From the NCBI RefSeq assembly GCF_020832045.1, contig NZ_JAFIFK010000053.1:1-37504 (forward strand): DNA of 37,504 nucleotides, given 5' to 3'. The position numbers and the translations under genes were made by a program. Below the pieces are notes generated by a model. It was not told where the DNA came from, made no database searches, and was given only the letters and a program-made list of their open reading frames with translations. This document shows positions 1 to 8,948 of the stretch, piece after piece. Numbering within the stretch: position 1 is the stretch's first letter; every line of letters begins with the position of its first letter. Origin of the DNA: Halomonas sp. (GTDB taxonomy: Bacteria; Pseudomonadota; Gammaproteobacteria; Pseudomonadales; Halomonadaceae).

Positions 1-35
1 TCAGCGGCCTCGCCAGCGCCCTGCGAGGAAGGCGT

Positions 36-63
36 ATTCTACTCAAGCGCCGGAGTTTGTCAA
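36..63 (-). promoter_or_regulatory. Strong rRNA/tRNA-type promoter, proximal copy, reading out of the left edge
   Basis: On the minus strand TTGACA (63-58) is followed by a 16-nt spacer and TAGAAT (41-36), then by the GC-rich stretch ACGCC. A near-consensus sigma-70 promoter with a GC-rich discriminator is typical of stringently controlled rRNA and tRNA genes. Transcription would start near position 28 and leave the window, so the gene served is not visible. A second promoter of the same build lies about 125 bases upstream. The promoter elements are seen directly; the rRNA/tRNA target is inferred. Confidence 0.65.
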
Positions 64-160
64 CTCTCTTCGCGACCGTCACCGGGGTGACCCTGATCAC
101 GAAGCCCCGTCTGGCGGGCGTCGTTTAGAGCCCCCTGAGGGTCTCTAGCGAGTGGGGCGC

Positions 161-188
161 ATTCTACCGAATTTGCCGTGAGCGTCAA
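161..188 (-). promoter_or_regulatory. Strong rRNA/tRNA-type promoter, distal copy
   Basis: On the minus strand TTGACG (188-183), a 16-nt spacer and TAGAAT (166-161) are followed by the discriminator GCGCCCC. The stretch just upstream of the -35 (about 189-225) has A/T tracts that could act as an UP element. It matches the copy at 36-63 in spacing and discriminator style, so the two look like P1 and P2 of a tandem rrn-type promoter. A short inverted repeat, GTCACC-GG-GGTGAC (78-91), lies between them. Confidence 0.65.
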
Positions 189-329
189 GCGTGAATTTTG
201 CGAAGCGATTCGAAAAATCCAAATCAGGACAACCACTTACCACTCTATCTACCGCCTGCAACGTTGCCCGTCACCGGCAGCGGATGCGTACTTTACGGCT
301 AACTCGGCGGGTACGCAACCCACCGCGTC

Positions 330-360
330 AAAAAAATATAGCTCAGCTGGCATAAGCTAT
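330..360 (-). terminator. Candidate rho-independent terminator after prpD
   Basis: On the minus strand a 6-bp stem ATAGCT/AGCTAT (360-355 with 343-338) closes an 11-nt loop and is followed by ATTTTTTT (336-330 is the T run). It lies about 60 bases past the prpD stop and before the outward promoters. The stem is short, so the call rests mainly on the T run and the position. Confidence 0.5.
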
Positions 361-418
361 CCATGACCGCCGTCAATTTTTCTCTCCAGCCCCACATCCG
401 GTGTCTGCGGCGCCCTGC

Positions 419-1903
419 TCAGATGACGAAAAGGTCGATGAATCGATGTACCGGCATTGCCTCTAGGCCCTCCTGGTCACTGCATAGTTGGAAGATGCGT
501 TCACAGCGTTTGGCCGGAAATCGCGTCGTCAGGTTACGCCGGAACTTCTCCTCGAGAACCGGAATGCCTTCCTCCCGCCGTCGGCGATGCCCGATGGGGT
601 ACTCCACCTCGATGCACTCCGTCGCTCCGCCATCGCTGAAGAAGACCTGAATGGCGTTGGCAATGGAACGCTTGTCAGCCGCCAGATAATCCTCGCTGTA
701 GCGCGGCTCCTCGACGACCACCATCTTCGATCTGAGCGTATCGATCAGCGGATGCTGGCGATGAAAATCATCCTCGTAGTGCTCGGCAGTCAGATCCCCG
801 AAGATCAGCGGCACAGCCACCATGTACTGCAGGCAGTGATCACGGTCCGCCGGATTGGCCAGCTCCCCTTCCTTGGAGATGATGCGAATGGCCGATTCGT
901 GGGTGGTGATGACGATACGCTCGATCTCTTCCAGACGCTCCTTGACCTGAGGGTGCAGCCGCACCGCCGCTTCACACGCGGTTTGGGCATGAAATTCGGC
1001 CGGGAAGGCGATCTTGAAGAGGATGTTCTCCATCACGTAGGTGCCAAACTCGCGCTGAAAGCGAAACGTCCGCTCCCCCTCCGGCTTGATCTTCTGGTCC
1101 TTGTTGGTCTTGGAGAAAAGCACGTCATAAAACCCCCATTGGGGAGCGCTGAGCACCCCGGGAATACCCATCTCGCCGCGCAGGGCGATATCGGCCAGGC
1201 GCACACCGCGTGAAGTGGCATCCCCCGCTGCCCAGCTCTTGCGTGAGCCGGCATTGGGCGCATGACGATAGGTACGCAGACTTTGGCCATCGGCCCAGGC
1301 ATGCGAAAGGGCTGAAAGCAGCTGCTCGCGATCCGCCCCCATCAAATCAGCGGCTACTGCGGCAGAGGCAACCTTGACCAACACCACATGATCCAGGCCG
1401 ACACGATTGAAGGAATTCTCCAACGCCAGTACACCCTGAATCTCATGGGCCTTTATCATTGCCTCGAGCACATCGCGAACGGTCAGTGGCGGCTCTCCCC
1501 GCGCGACTTTCTTCTGCGAGAGATGATCGGCTACGGCAAGGATGGCACCGAGATTGTCGGAGGGATGCCCCCACTCGGCGGCAAGCCAAGTGTCATTGTA
1601 ATCGAGCCAGCGAATGGTGCAGCCGATGTCCCAGGCGGCCTTGACCGGATCCAGATGAAACGACGTGCCGGGTACCCGGGCACCATACGGCACCACGGTA
1701 CCTTCAACCAGCGGCCCCAGGTGCTTGGTGCATTCGGGGAAGCGCAGTGCCAACAGACCGCAACCCAGGGTATCGATCAGGCAATTTCGCGCCGTATCCA
1801 GCGCTTCGTCACTCTCGATTCTATAGTCGAGCACGTAGTCCGCAATCTTATGCAGCTCTGTATCGTAATCGGGGCGGACGTTGCTTTCGGCGGTGGCGCT
1901 CAT
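419..1903 (-). CDS. prpD: 2-methylcitrate dehydratase PrpD
   Basis: This 494-aa protein belongs to the MmgE/PrpD family. In the methylcitrate cycle PrpD dehydrates 2-methylcitrate on the way to 2-methylisocitrate. Family landmarks are [10 protein letters not shown] near the N terminus, the segment around [19 protein letters not shown], and [14 protein letters not shown] in the middle. Its length is close to the roughly 480 residues of E. coli PrpD. The start at 1903 follows an excellent Shine-Dalgarno, AGGAGG, 5 nt upstream; a longer frame reaches further upstream without such support. It is the last gene of the prp operon, 97 bases after prpF. Because acnD and prpF together can do the dehydration, PrpD may be partly redundant here. 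Confidence 0.93.
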   Translation of the reverse strand: MSATAESNVRPDYDTELHKIADYVLDYRIESDEALDTARNCLIDTLGCGLLALRFPECTKHLGPLVEGTVVPYGARVPGTSFHLDPVKAAWDIGCTIRWLDYNDTWLAAEWGHPSDNLGAILAVADHLSQKKVARGEPPLTVRDVLEAMIKAHEIQGVLALENSFNRVGLDHVVLVKVASAAVAADLMGADREQLLSALSHAWADGQSLRTYRHAPNAGSRKSWAAGDATSRGVRLADIALRGEMGIPGVLSAPQWGFYDVLFSKTNKDQKIKPEGERTFRFQREFGTYVMENILFKIAFPAEFHAQTACEAAVRLHPQVKERLEEIERIVITTHESAIRIISKEGELANPADRDHCLQYMVAVPLIFGDLTAEHYEDDFHRQHPLIDTLRSKMVVVEEPRYSEDYLAADKRSIANAIQVFFSDGGATECIEVEYPIGHRRRREEGIPVLEEKFRRNLTTRFPAKRCERIFQLCSDQEGLEAMPVHRFIDLFVI

Positions 1904-1951
1904 GCTTCCTCCTGTCGCAGGCTCGGTGGGGGCAACCTTCACTATAGGAAA

Positions 1952-1977
1952 CGCCCCGAGCCTTGCGACTCGGGGCG
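1952..1977 (-). other. Intercistronic hairpin between prpF and prpD
   Basis: A perfect 9-bp inverted repeat, CGCCCCGAG / CTCGGGGCG, surrounds an 8-nt loop in the gap between prpF and prpD. On the transcribed minus strand it is followed by GTTTCC, which is too poor in T for a strong terminator. It could be a leaky terminator or an mRNA-stabilising stem that sets prpD levels against the upstream genes. Confidence 0.55.
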
Positions 1978-2000
1978 AAGATTGAGTGCGTTCTTCTTAT

Positions 2001-3179
2001 CTAAAAAGCATCGCCTGGAACGCGCACCCAGCCCTCCATCAATACCCGAGCGCTACGACTCATCACTGCCTTGGTTGCCGTCCACTGCCCAGCCACCTGG
2101 GACGCTTCCGCCCCTACCCGCAGGGTCCCGGAGGGATGGCCGAAGTGCACCGAGTTACGCTCACCGCCACCCGCGGCCAGATTGACCAAGGTGCCGGGAA
2201 CCGCCGCCGCCGTGGCGATGGCAACAGCCGCGGTACCCATCATGGCGTGGTGCAGCTTGCCCATGGAGAGCGCACGCACGACGAGATCGATATCGCCGGC
2301 CTTGATCGCCTTGCCGCTGGAAGCCATGTAATCCGCTGGCGGCGCGACGAAGGCGACCTTGGGCGTATGCTGACGCTCGGCGGCCTCGGCGATATCCTTG
2401 ATCAGCCCCATGCGCACAGCAGCGTGAGCGCGAATGGCTTCGAACATGGCCAAAGCCTTGGTATCGCCGTTGATTGCTTCCTGCAGCTCGGTACCGGTGT
2501 AGCCGACCGCCGATGCATTGACGAATACGGTCGGAATACCGGCATTGATCATCGTGGCCTCGAGGGTACCGAGCCCGGGCACCTCCAAGTTATCGACCAG
2601 CTTGCCGGTGGGGAACATGGAACCCTCTCCGTCGGCCGGGTCCATGAATTCCACCGCCACCTCAGCGGCCGGGAAGGTCACGCCGTCGAGCTCGAAATCG
2701 CCGGTTTCCTGTACTTCGCCGTTGGTAATGGGTACCCGCGAAACGATGGTCTTGCCTATATTGGCCTGCCAGATTCGCACCGTGGCGACGCCGTTTTCGG
2801 GAATGCGCGAGGAAGCTACCAGCCCATTGCTGATGGCGAAGGGTCCCACGGCGGCGGAAAGATTGCCGCAATTGCCACTCCAGTCGACGAACGGCTTGTC
2901 GATGGAGACCTGACCGAACAGATAGTCGACGTCGTGATCTGGGCTTTCGCTCTTCGACAGGATCACCGTCTTGCTGGTGCTGGAGGTGGCTCCACCCATG
3001 CCGTCGATCTGCTTCTGGTAAGGGTCGGGGCTGCCGATAACGCGCAGCAGCAAGGCATCACGGGCCGGGCCGGGCCGGCGTGCCGCCTCGGGCAAATCCT
3101 CGAGACGAAAGAAAACGCCCTTGCTGGTACCGCCACGCATGTAGGTAGCGGGAATCTTGATTTGAGGAACGTGGGCCAT
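2001..3179 (-). CDS. prpF: 2-methylaconitate cis-trans isomerase PrpF
   Basis: This 392-aa PrpF-family protein has the diaminopimelate-epimerase-like fold. PrpF works with AcnD: AcnD makes trans-2-methylaconitate from 2-methylcitrate and PrpF isomerises it to the cis form for rehydration. Recognisable parts are the N-terminal PATYMRGGTSKGVFFR signature, the DWSGNCGNLSAAVGPFAI segment and the C-terminal GHPSGTLRVGAE segment. A Shine-Dalgarno AGGAAG lies about 8 nt before the ATG at 3179. It sits between acnD (67-base gap carrying a hairpin) and prpD, the order known from Pseudomonas. Confidence 0.94.
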   Translation of the reverse strand: MAHVPQIKIPATYMRGGTSKGVFFRLEDLPEAARRPGPARDALLLRVIGSPDPYQKQIDGMGGATSSTSKTVILSKSESPDHDVDYLFGQVSIDKPFVDWSGNCGNLSAAVGPFAISNGLVASSRIPENGVATVRIWQANIGKTIVSRVPITNGEVQETGDFELDGVTFPAAEVAVEFMDPADGEGSMFPTGKLVDNLEVPGLGTLEATMINAGIPTVFVNASAVGYTGTELQEAINGDTKALAMFEAIRAHAAVRMGLIKDIAEAAERQHTPKVAFVAPPADYMASSGKAIKAGDIDLVVRALSMGKLHHAMMGTAAVAIATAAAVPGTLVNLAAGGGERNSVHFGHPSGTLRVGAEASQVAGQWTATKAVMSRSARVLMEGWVRVPGDAF

Positions 3180-3202
3180 GGAATTCGCTTCCTGAAAAGA
3201 CG

Positions 3203-3232
3203 GAACACCCCGGCGATGGCACCGGGGCGTTC
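3203..3232 (-). other. Intercistronic hairpin between acnD and prpF
   Basis: An 11-bp stem with one mismatch, GAACACCCCGG / CCGGGGCGTTC, encloses an 8-nt loop between the acnD stop and the prpF start. No T run follows on the transcribed strand, so it is more likely an mRNA-stability or processing element than a terminator. It resembles the stem before prpD in GC content and placement. Confidence 0.5.
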
Positions 3233-3246
3233 ACGCAGTGTGTGGA

Positions 3247-5856
3247 TCACGCCACCGCTTCGGACTCGAGGAAGTCCTGGGCGAAGCGCTGCAGCACCCC
3301 GCCTGCGGAATAGACGGACACCTCTTCGGCGGTATCAAGCCTACACAGCACCGGCACACGCTCACTGTCGCCGTTGGCGCGATGGACCACCAGAGTCAGC
3401 GTTGCCCCCGGCGACGGCTTGCCCTCGACGTCATAGGTCTCGGTACCATCGAGGTTCAAGGTATGGCGCGTGGTGCCTTCCTCGAACTGCAGCGGCATCA
3501 CGCCCATGCCTACCAAGTTGGTGCGGTGAATGCGCTCGAAGCCTTCGGCGACGATGGCCTCGACACCGGCCAGCGCCACGCCCTTGGCCGCCCAGTCGCG
3601 GGAGCTGCCCTGGCCGTAGTCGGCCCCGGCGATGACGATCAGCGGCTGACCGCGCTCCATGTAGGTCTCGATAGCCTCCCACATGCGCGTCACCTTGCCT
3701 TCCGGCTCGATGCGCGCCAGCGAACCCTGGATCACTTCGCCCTTGTCGTCCCGCACCATCTCGTTGAACAGCTTGGGGTTGGCCAGCGTGGCGCGCTGGG
3801 CGGTGAGGTGGTCGCCGCGGTGAGTGGCGTAAGAGTTGAAGTCCTCCTCCGGCAGGCCCATCTTGGCCAGGTACTCCCCCGCTGCGCTGTCCAGCATGAT
3901 GGCGTTGGACGGCGACAAATGGTCTGTGGTGATGTTGTCCGGCAGTATCGCCAGCGGGCGCATGCCCTTCAGCCCCTTCTCACGCGCCATGTTGCCCTCC
4001 CAGTACGGCGGGCGGCGGATGTAGGTGCTCTGCGGCCGCCAATCGTAGAGAGGGCTCTTGGCCTCTACCACTTCATCCAGATTGAACATCGGGATGTAGA
4101 CCTGCTTGAACTGCTCCGGTCTGACGTACTGGCCGACGATGGCATCGATCTCCTCGTCGGCGGGCCACAGATCCTTCAGCGTGACGGGCTTGCCATCCTT
4201 GTCGTAGCCGAGCGCATCCTTCTCGATGTCGAAGCGCACGGTGCCGGCAATGGCATAGGCCACCACCAGCGGCGGCGAGGCCAAGAAGGCCTGCTTGGCG
4301 TAGGGGTGAATACGCCCATCGAAGTTGCGGTTGCCGGAAAGCACAGCGGTGGCATAGAGATCGCGGTCGATGATCTCCTGCTGAATCTCCGGGCGCAGCG
4401 CGCCGGACATGCCGTTGCAGGTGGTGCAGGCGTAGGCGACGATACCGAAGCCGAGCTTCTCCAGCTCGGGCAGCAGTCCCGCCTCTTCGAGGTAGAGACG
4501 AGCGACCTTGGAGCCAGGGGCAAAAGAGGACTTCACCCAGGGCTTGCGTACCAACCCAAGCTCATTGGCCTTCTTCGCCACCAGTCCCGCCGCCACCACG
4601 TTGCGCGGGTTGGAGGTATTGGTACAGCTGGTGATGGCGGCGATGATCACCGCGCCGTCGGGCATCCTGCCGGCCTTCTCCTCGGCCAGCGCCAGCTCCA
4701 GGTTGGCGGCGATGCCGCGCTCGGCCAGCGCCGAGGTGGGCAGGCGGCGATGGGGGTTGGAGGGGCCTGCCATGTTGCGCTCGACGGTGGAGAGGTCGAA
4801 TGTCAGCACCCGTTCGTATTGCACGTTCTTCAGGCTGTCGGCCCACAGCCCGACGGTCTTGGCATAGTGCTCGACCAGCGCCACCTGTTCCGGCTCGCGA
4901 CCGGTGATGGTCAGGTAGTCGGTGGTCTGCGCGTCGATGTAGAACATCGCGGCGGTGGCGCCATATTCCGGCGTCATGTTGGAGATGGTGGCACGATCGC
5001 CGATTGTGAGGCTGTCGGCGCCTTCACCGAAGAACTCCAGATAGGCGCCTACTACCCGCTCCTGGCGCAGGAACTCGGTGATCGCCAATACGATGTCGGT
5101 GGCGGTGATGCCGGGCTGGCGCTTGCCGGTCAGTTCCACGCCGATGATGTCTGGCAGGCGCATCATCGAGGGGCGGCCGAGCATGACGGTTTCCGCCTCC
5201 AGGCCGCCAACGCCGATCGCAATGACGCCCAGACAGTCGATGTGGGGTGTATGGCTGTCGGTACCCACGCAGGTATCGGGATAGGCGACGCCATCGCGCG
5301 CCTGGATTACCGGTGACATTTTCTCCAGATTGATCTGGTGCATGATGCCGTTGCCGGCGGGGATCACGTCGACGTTCTTGAACGCGGTGCGCGTCCAGTC
5401 GATGAAGTGGAAACGATCCTCGTTGCGGCGGTCCTCGATGGCGCGGTTCTTGTCGAACGCCTGGGGGTCGTCGCCGCCGCACTCCACGGCAAGGGAGTGA
5501 TCGACGATCAACTGGGTCGGCACCACTGGGTTGACCTTGGCCGGGTCGCCGCCCTTCTCGGCGATGGCGTCACGCAGGCCGGCAAGATCCACTAGCGCCG
5601 TCTGGCCGAGAATGTCATGGCATACCACTCGGGCGGGATACCAGGGGAAGTCCAGATCGCGCTTGCGCTCGATCAGCTGTTTCAAGGCATCGGTGAGCAG
5701 CTCCGGCTCGCAGCGGCGCACCAGCTGCTCGGCAAGAACGCGGGAGGTATAGGGCAAGGTGTCATAGGCGCCGGGTTGAATCTCCTCGACGGCCGCACGC
5801 ACGTCGAAGTAGTCCAGCTCGGTGCCGGGTAGCGATTTGCGGTATTGAGTATTCAT
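3247..5856 (-). CDS. acnD: Fe/S-dependent 2-methylcitrate dehydratase AcnD
   Basis: This 869-aa aconitase-superfamily enzyme binds a 4Fe-4S cluster. The three expected cysteine ligands are visible: C411 in SCTNTSNPRNV, and C477 and C480 in ACTTCNGMSG. GTDSHTPHIDCLG (about 198-210) and the C-terminal swivel-domain motif GADYGQGSSRDWAAKG are also present. Aconitase A-type enzymes share this plan; the position between prpC and prpF identifies AcnD, which dehydrates 2-methylcitrate and then needs PrpF. The length fits the AcnD group. It begins 76 bases after prpC with only a weak ribosome-binding site, so its translation may depend on the upstream gene. Confidence 0.94.
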   Translation of the reverse strand: MNTQYRKSLPGTELDYFDVRAAVEEIQPGAYDTLPYTSRVLAEQLVRRCEPELLTDALKQLIERKRDLDFPWYPARVVCHDILGQTALVDLAGLRDAIAEKGGDPAKVNPVVPTQLIVDHSLAVECGGDDPQAFDKNRAIEDRRNEDRFHFIDWTRTAFKNVDVIPAGNGIMHQINLEKMSPVIQARDGVAYPDTCVGTDSHTPHIDCLGVIAIGVGGLEAETVMLGRPSMMRLPDIIGVELTGKRQPGITATDIVLAITEFLRQERVVGAYLEFFGEGADSLTIGDRATISNMTPEYGATAAMFYIDAQTTDYLTITGREPEQVALVEHYAKTVGLWADSLKNVQYERVLTFDLSTVERNMAGPSNPHRRLPTSALAERGIAANLELALAEEKAGRMPDGAVIIAAITSCTNTSNPRNVVAAGLVAKKANELGLVRKPWVKSSFAPGSKVARLYLEEAGLLPELEKLGFGIVAYACTTCNGMSGALRPEIQQEIIDRDLYATAVLSGNRNFDGRIHPYAKQAFLASPPLVVAYAIAGTVRFDIEKDALGYDKDGKPVTLKDLWPADEEIDAIVGQYVRPEQFKQVYIPMFNLDEVVEAKSPLYDWRPQSTYIRRPPYWEGNMAREKGLKGMRPLAILPDNITTDHLSPSNAIMLDSAAGEYLAKMGLPEEDFNSYATHRGDHLTAQRATLANPKLFNEMVRDDKGEVIQGSLARIEPEGKVTRMWEAIETYMERGQPLIVIAGADYGQGSSRDWAAKGVALAGVEAIVAEGFERIHRTNLVGMGVMPLQFEEGTTRHTLNLDGTETYDVEGKPSPGATLTLVVHRANGDSERVPVLCRLDTAEEVSVYSAGGVLQRFAQDFLESEAVA

Positions 5857-5932
5857 GAGTCGACGGTCTTCGCGTGGTGTTGTGTCGGGTATGACGAAAG
5901 ACGGCCCGCAGGCCGCCTAGTGTCGAAAGACT

Positions 5933-7060
5933 TCAGTCGCGCTCCTCGAGGGGCACCCACTGGCTCTTTTCCGGGCCGATGTAATCCGCGCTGGGGCGAA
6001 TGATGCGGTTGTTGGCACGCTGCTCGAAGACATGAGCACACCAGCCGGTGACACGCGAACAGACGAAGATCGGCGTGAACAGCTTGGTGGGAATGTCCAT
6101 GAAATGGTAAGCGCTGGCGTGGAAGAAATCGGCATTGCAGAACAGCTTCTTCTCGCGCCACATGACGTCCTCGACCCGCACGGAGACCGGATAGAGCACG
6201 CTGTCGCCTACGTCTTGGGCCAGCTTTTCCGACCACTCCTTGATAATGGCATTACGCGGATCGGACTCGCGATAGATCGCATGTCCGAAGCCCATGATCT
6301 TCTCTTTACGCTCGAGCATACCCATGATCTCGCGCTCGGCTTCTTCCGGCGACTTCCAGTTCTCGATCATGTCCATGGCCGCCTCATTGGCGCCGCCGTG
6401 CAACGGGCCACGCAGCGAACCGATGGCACCGGTCACGCAGGAGTGCATGTCGGACAGCGTCGAGGCACATACGCGGGCGGTAAAGGTCGAGGCGTTGAAC
6501 TCATGCTCGGCATAGAGAATCAGCGAAACGTTCATTACCCGAGCATGCAGCTCGGAGGGCGCTTCACCACGCAGGAGATGAAGGAAGTGAGCGCCTACCG
6601 ATTCGTCGTCAGTCTCGGTCTCGATGCGCACGCCATCGTGGCTGAAGCGGTACCAGTAGCAGATGATCGACGGCAGCACCGCCAGCAGGCGGTCGGAAAC
6701 GTCCTGCTGCTCGTCGAAGCTTGCCTCGGTTTCGAGGTTGCCGAGCATCGAGGCCCCGGTGCGCATCACATCCATGGGGTGGGCGCTGGCCGGGATCTGT
6801 TCGAGCACGGTCTTGAGGGCCTCCGGCAAGCCACGCAGGCCCTTGAGCTTGGTGACGTAGGCGTCGAGCTCGGCCTGATTGGGCAGCTTGCCCTTGAGCA
6901 GCAGGTAGGCCACTTCCTCGAAGCGCGCCTTCTCGGCCAGCTCCTTGACGTCAAAACCACGGTAGGTCAGACCCGAACCGGTCTTGCCAACGGTACATAG
7001 CGCCGTGCTGCCGGCACTCTGGCCGCGCAGGCCACTACTGCTGACGGGTTTATCTGTCAT
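5933..7060 (-). CDS. prpC: 2-methylcitrate synthase PrpC
   Basis: This 375-aa citrate-synthase-family enzyme condenses propionyl-CoA with oxaloacetate. The catalytic regions are visible: GPLHGGANEAAMDMI with the first active-site His, MGFGHAIYRESDPRN with the second, and the C-terminal VFEQRANNRIIRPSADYIGP. The short length and the GHAIY/ESDPR version of the motif fit methylcitrate synthase rather than the housekeeping enzyme of about 430 aa. The start at 7060 has AGGAG 7 nt upstream; an upstream in-frame extension has no such site. It is third in the operon, 129 bases after prpB. Confidence 0.94.
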   Translation of the reverse strand: MTDKPVSSSGLRGQSAGSTALCTVGKTGSGLTYRGFDVKELAEKARFEEVAYLLLKGKLPNQAELDAYVTKLKGLRGLPEALKTVLEQIPASAHPMDVMRTGASMLGNLETEASFDEQQDVSDRLLAVLPSIICYWYRFSHDGVRIETETDDESVGAHFLHLLRGEAPSELHARVMNVSLILYAEHEFNASTFTARVCASTLSDMHSCVTGAIGSLRGPLHGGANEAAMDMIENWKSPEEAEREIMGMLERKEKIMGFGHAIYRESDPRNAIIKEWSEKLAQDVGDSVLYPVSVRVEDVMWREKKLFCNADFFHASAYHFMDIPTKLFTPIFVCSRVTGWCAHVFEQRANNRIIRPSADYIGPEKSQWVPLEERD

Positions 7061-7189
7061 GTCGTGTCTCCTGTATATAAGTCGGACTTGCGTCTTATCA
7101 GTGTCAATGGGCGCCACGCCAGCAGATCGAGAACCGAGCCTGCGTGCGACGCCATGAGAATGCTTCGCCTTGCGCTACTGGGCTCCCTT

Positions 7190-8074
7190 TTACTCGCCGC
7201 CTTTTTCGAACAGTGCATCCAGCTTCTGCTCGAAGGCGTGGTAGTTGAGAAAGTCGTAGAGTTCGTCACGGGTCTGCATCAGCTCTACCACGTCGCGCTG
7301 GTGGCCTTGAGCGTGAATACTCTGGTAAACCTTGAGCGCCGCTGCATTCATGGCACGGAAGGCTGACAGCGGGTAGAGCACCATACGACAGCCCACCTCG
7401 GCGAGCTCCTGCTGACTGAACAGCGGCGTGGCACCGAACTCGGTGATATTGGCCAGAATCGGCGCATCGACTCGCTCGCAGAAGGCGCGGTAATCATCCA
7501 GGGTGTGCACCGCTTCGGCGAAAATGGCATCGGCACCCGCCTCGATGCAGGCATTGGCGCGCTCGATAGCGGCATCGAGCCCCTCCTTCTGGAAGGCGTC
7601 GGTACGCGCGATCAGGTAAAAGTCCGTATCAACCCGTGCGTCGGCAGCGGCCTTGATACGATCGACCATCTCCAGCTTGGAGACGATTTCCTTGTTGGGG
7701 CGATGCCCGCAGCGCTTCTGCGCCACCTGATCCTCGATATGTACCGCAGCCACGCCGGCACGCTGCATCTCCTTGACGGTGCGCGCGATGTTGAAGGCTC
7801 CGCCCCAGCCGGTATCGATATCGACCAGCAGCGGCAGATCGGTGGCGCCGCAGATACGATGAGCGTCCTGGACCACGTCATTCATGGTGGTCATGCCCAG
7901 ATCGGGCAAGCCGAAGGAGGCATTGGCCACGCCGCCGCCAGAGAGATAGATCGCCTGATGCCCGACCCGCTCGGCCATCATCGCGGTATAAGCATTGATG
8001 GTGCCGAGGATGGGCAACGGGCGATTGGCCTCGAGTGCGGCACGGAAGCGTGCGCCGGGCGTCGATTGGGTCAT
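7190..8074 (-). CDS. prpB: 2-methylisocitrate lyase PrpB
   Basis: This 294-aa protein of the isocitrate lyase/PEP mutase family cleaves 2-methylisocitrate to pyruvate and succinate, the last step of the cycle. The catalytic loop reads K120-R-C-G-H124, with the active-site Cys at 122. [11 protein letters not shown] near residue 82 carries the Mg-binding acidic residues. The length agrees with E. coli PrpB (296 aa). It begins 30 bases after the GntR stop, which fits co-transcription with its regulator. Confidence 0.95.
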   Translation of the reverse strand: MTQSTPGARFRAALEANRPLPILGTINAYTAMMAERVGHQAIYLSGGGVANASFGLPDLGMTTMNDVVQDAHRICGATDLPLLVDIDTGWGGAFNIARTVKEMQRAGVAAVHIEDQVAQKRCGHRPNKEIVSKLEMVDRIKAAADARVDTDFYLIARTDAFQKEGLDAAIERANACIEAGADAIFAEAVHTLDDYRAFCERVDAPILANITEFGATPLFSQQELAEVGCRMVLYPLSAFRAMNAAALKVYQSIHAQGHQRDVVELMQTRDELYDFLNYHAFEQKLDALFEKGGE

Positions 8075-8104
8075 GGTTATGTCCTCTTGTGATCCGAGCA
8101 GACC

Positions 8105-8815
8105 TCAGACGGGCGCCTCGGCTTGCTGCTTGAGAATGGCGGAATAACGGTCGACCACATTGGCCCGGGATGCGCTGACATGGCGTCGCATCAACAGCTC
8201 GGCCAACTCGGCGTCACCGGCTTCTATGGCATCGACGATGCGATGGTGCTCGACGAAGGCCCGCTGCGGGCGTGTACCGCTAGCGCTGAACTGGGTGCGG
8301 TAGAGCCGCACCAGATAATAGAGGTCGTCGCACAGCATGGTCATCAGCATGCGGTTGTGGCTGCCCTGGACGATACGATAGTGAAAGTCCAGATCCCCTT
8401 CGCGCTGATAATAGGCTTCACCGCTTTTAAGGTCGGCCTGTCGCTCATGCAGCGCCAGCACATCGCGCAGCCCGGCGATTTCATCCCGGGTCATGTGCTC
8501 CGCAGCCAGTCGCGCGGCCATGCTTTCCAAGGCCTCACGCACGTCGAACAGCTCCAGGAGTTCCTTCATGGAGAGCTTGACCACACGCGCTCCCACATGA
8601 GGCACTCGCTCGATCAGACGGTGCGCTTCGAGGCGACGCATTGCCTCGCGCAACGGACCGCGAGAAATGCCATAGGCTTTGGATAGCCCCGGCTCGGTGA
8701 TCTTGCTGCCCGGCGCCAGCTTGCCGCGGACGATGGCATCCTGCAGTTCGTGGAAAACCCGTTCCGCCAGGGTTCGAACTTCCGGAGACGTCTGTTCTGG
8801 TGCGACTGAGTTCAT
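8105..8815 (-). CDS. GntR-family (FadR/FCD) regulator of the prp operon
   Basis: This 236-aa transcription factor has an N-terminal winged helix-turn-helix of the GntR type (LAERVFHELQDAIVRGKLAPG, then ISRGPLREAMRRLEAHRLIERV) and an all-helical FCD effector domain from about residue 80. The FCD metal/ligand positions probably include the Asp and His of DLDFHYRIV, the His of GSHNRML, and HHRIVDAIEAGD. It is first in the methylcitrate operon, as in Pseudomonas aeruginosa, so it most likely senses a cycle intermediate and represses its own transcript. The ATG at 8815 is preferred, though its ribosome-binding site is poor; a TTG 15 bases upstream lies in the operator palindrome. The ligand cannot be read from the sequence. 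Confidence 0.88.
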   Translation of the reverse strand: MNSVAPEQTSPEVRTLAERVFHELQDAIVRGKLAPGSKITEPGLSKAYGISRGPLREAMRRLEAHRLIERVPHVGARVVKLSMKELLELFDVREALESMAARLAAEHMTRDEIAGLRDVLALHERQADLKSGEAYYQREGDLDFHYRIVQGSHNRMLMTMLCDDLYYLVRLYRTQFSASGTRPQRAFVEHHRIVDAIEAGDAELAELLMRRHVSASRANVVDRYSAILKQQAEAPV

Positions 8816-8818
8816 GGC

Positions 8819-8832
8819 AATTGTCGACAATT
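8819..8832. promoter_or_regulatory. Operator-like palindrome just before the GntR start
   Basis: AATTGTCGACAATT is a perfect 14-bp palindrome with the TTGTNGACAA core. FCD-type GntR proteins commonly bind TNGTNNNACNA-like sites. It lies just downstream of the predicted transcription start of the operon, where a bound repressor could block elongation. Confidence 0.6.
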
Positions 8833-8845
8833 AAGGAATGAAGAG

Positions 8846-8874
8846 ACTTTAGACATTGCCTCAGTTCGGGTCAA
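8846..8874 (-). promoter_or_regulatory. Predicted promoter of the gntR-prpBC-acnD-prpFD operon
   Basis: On the minus strand TTGACC (8874-8869), a 17-nt spacer and TAAAGT (8851-8846) form a plausible sigma-70 promoter. Transcription would begin near 8839, a few bases upstream of the palindrome at 8819-8832. Confidence 0.55.
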
Positions 8875-8907
8875 CCTCACTACAGCCGCCATTTACTACG
8901 CCTTTGG

Positions 8908-8917
8908 TTGTAGACAA
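8908..8917. promoter_or_regulatory. Second GntR-type operator candidate
   Basis: TTGTAGACAA repeats the core of the palindrome at 8819-8832 with one change in the centre. It sits about 35 bases upstream of the predicted -35 of the prp operon. A third, slightly weaker match, ATGTCGACAA, is at 8939-8948. Several sites in one divergent region suggest looping or control of pabB as well. Confidence 0.5.
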
Positions 8918-8938
8918 TAACGCCTTTACGGAGATTGG

Positions 8939-8948
8939 ATGTCGACAA
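8939..8948. promoter_or_regulatory. Third, weaker GntR-type operator candidate
   Basis: ATGTCGACAA matches the TTGTNGACAA core at 9 of 10 positions. It is about 100 bases upstream of pabB and roughly 110 bases from the gntR-proximal palindrome. Confidence 0.4.

Noticed and set aside
1..35. rRNA or tRNA gene at the left edge
   Set aside because: Only the promoter-proximal leader is inside the window; no stable RNA sequence can be recognised.
3238..5316. Long plus-strand open frame (about 690 codons) opposite acnD, and a similar one of about 550 codons opposite prpF
   Set aside because: Long antisense frames are common in GC-rich DNA. The translations are rich in Gly, His, Arg and Val without domain structure, while the minus-strand frames match AcnD and PrpF throughout.
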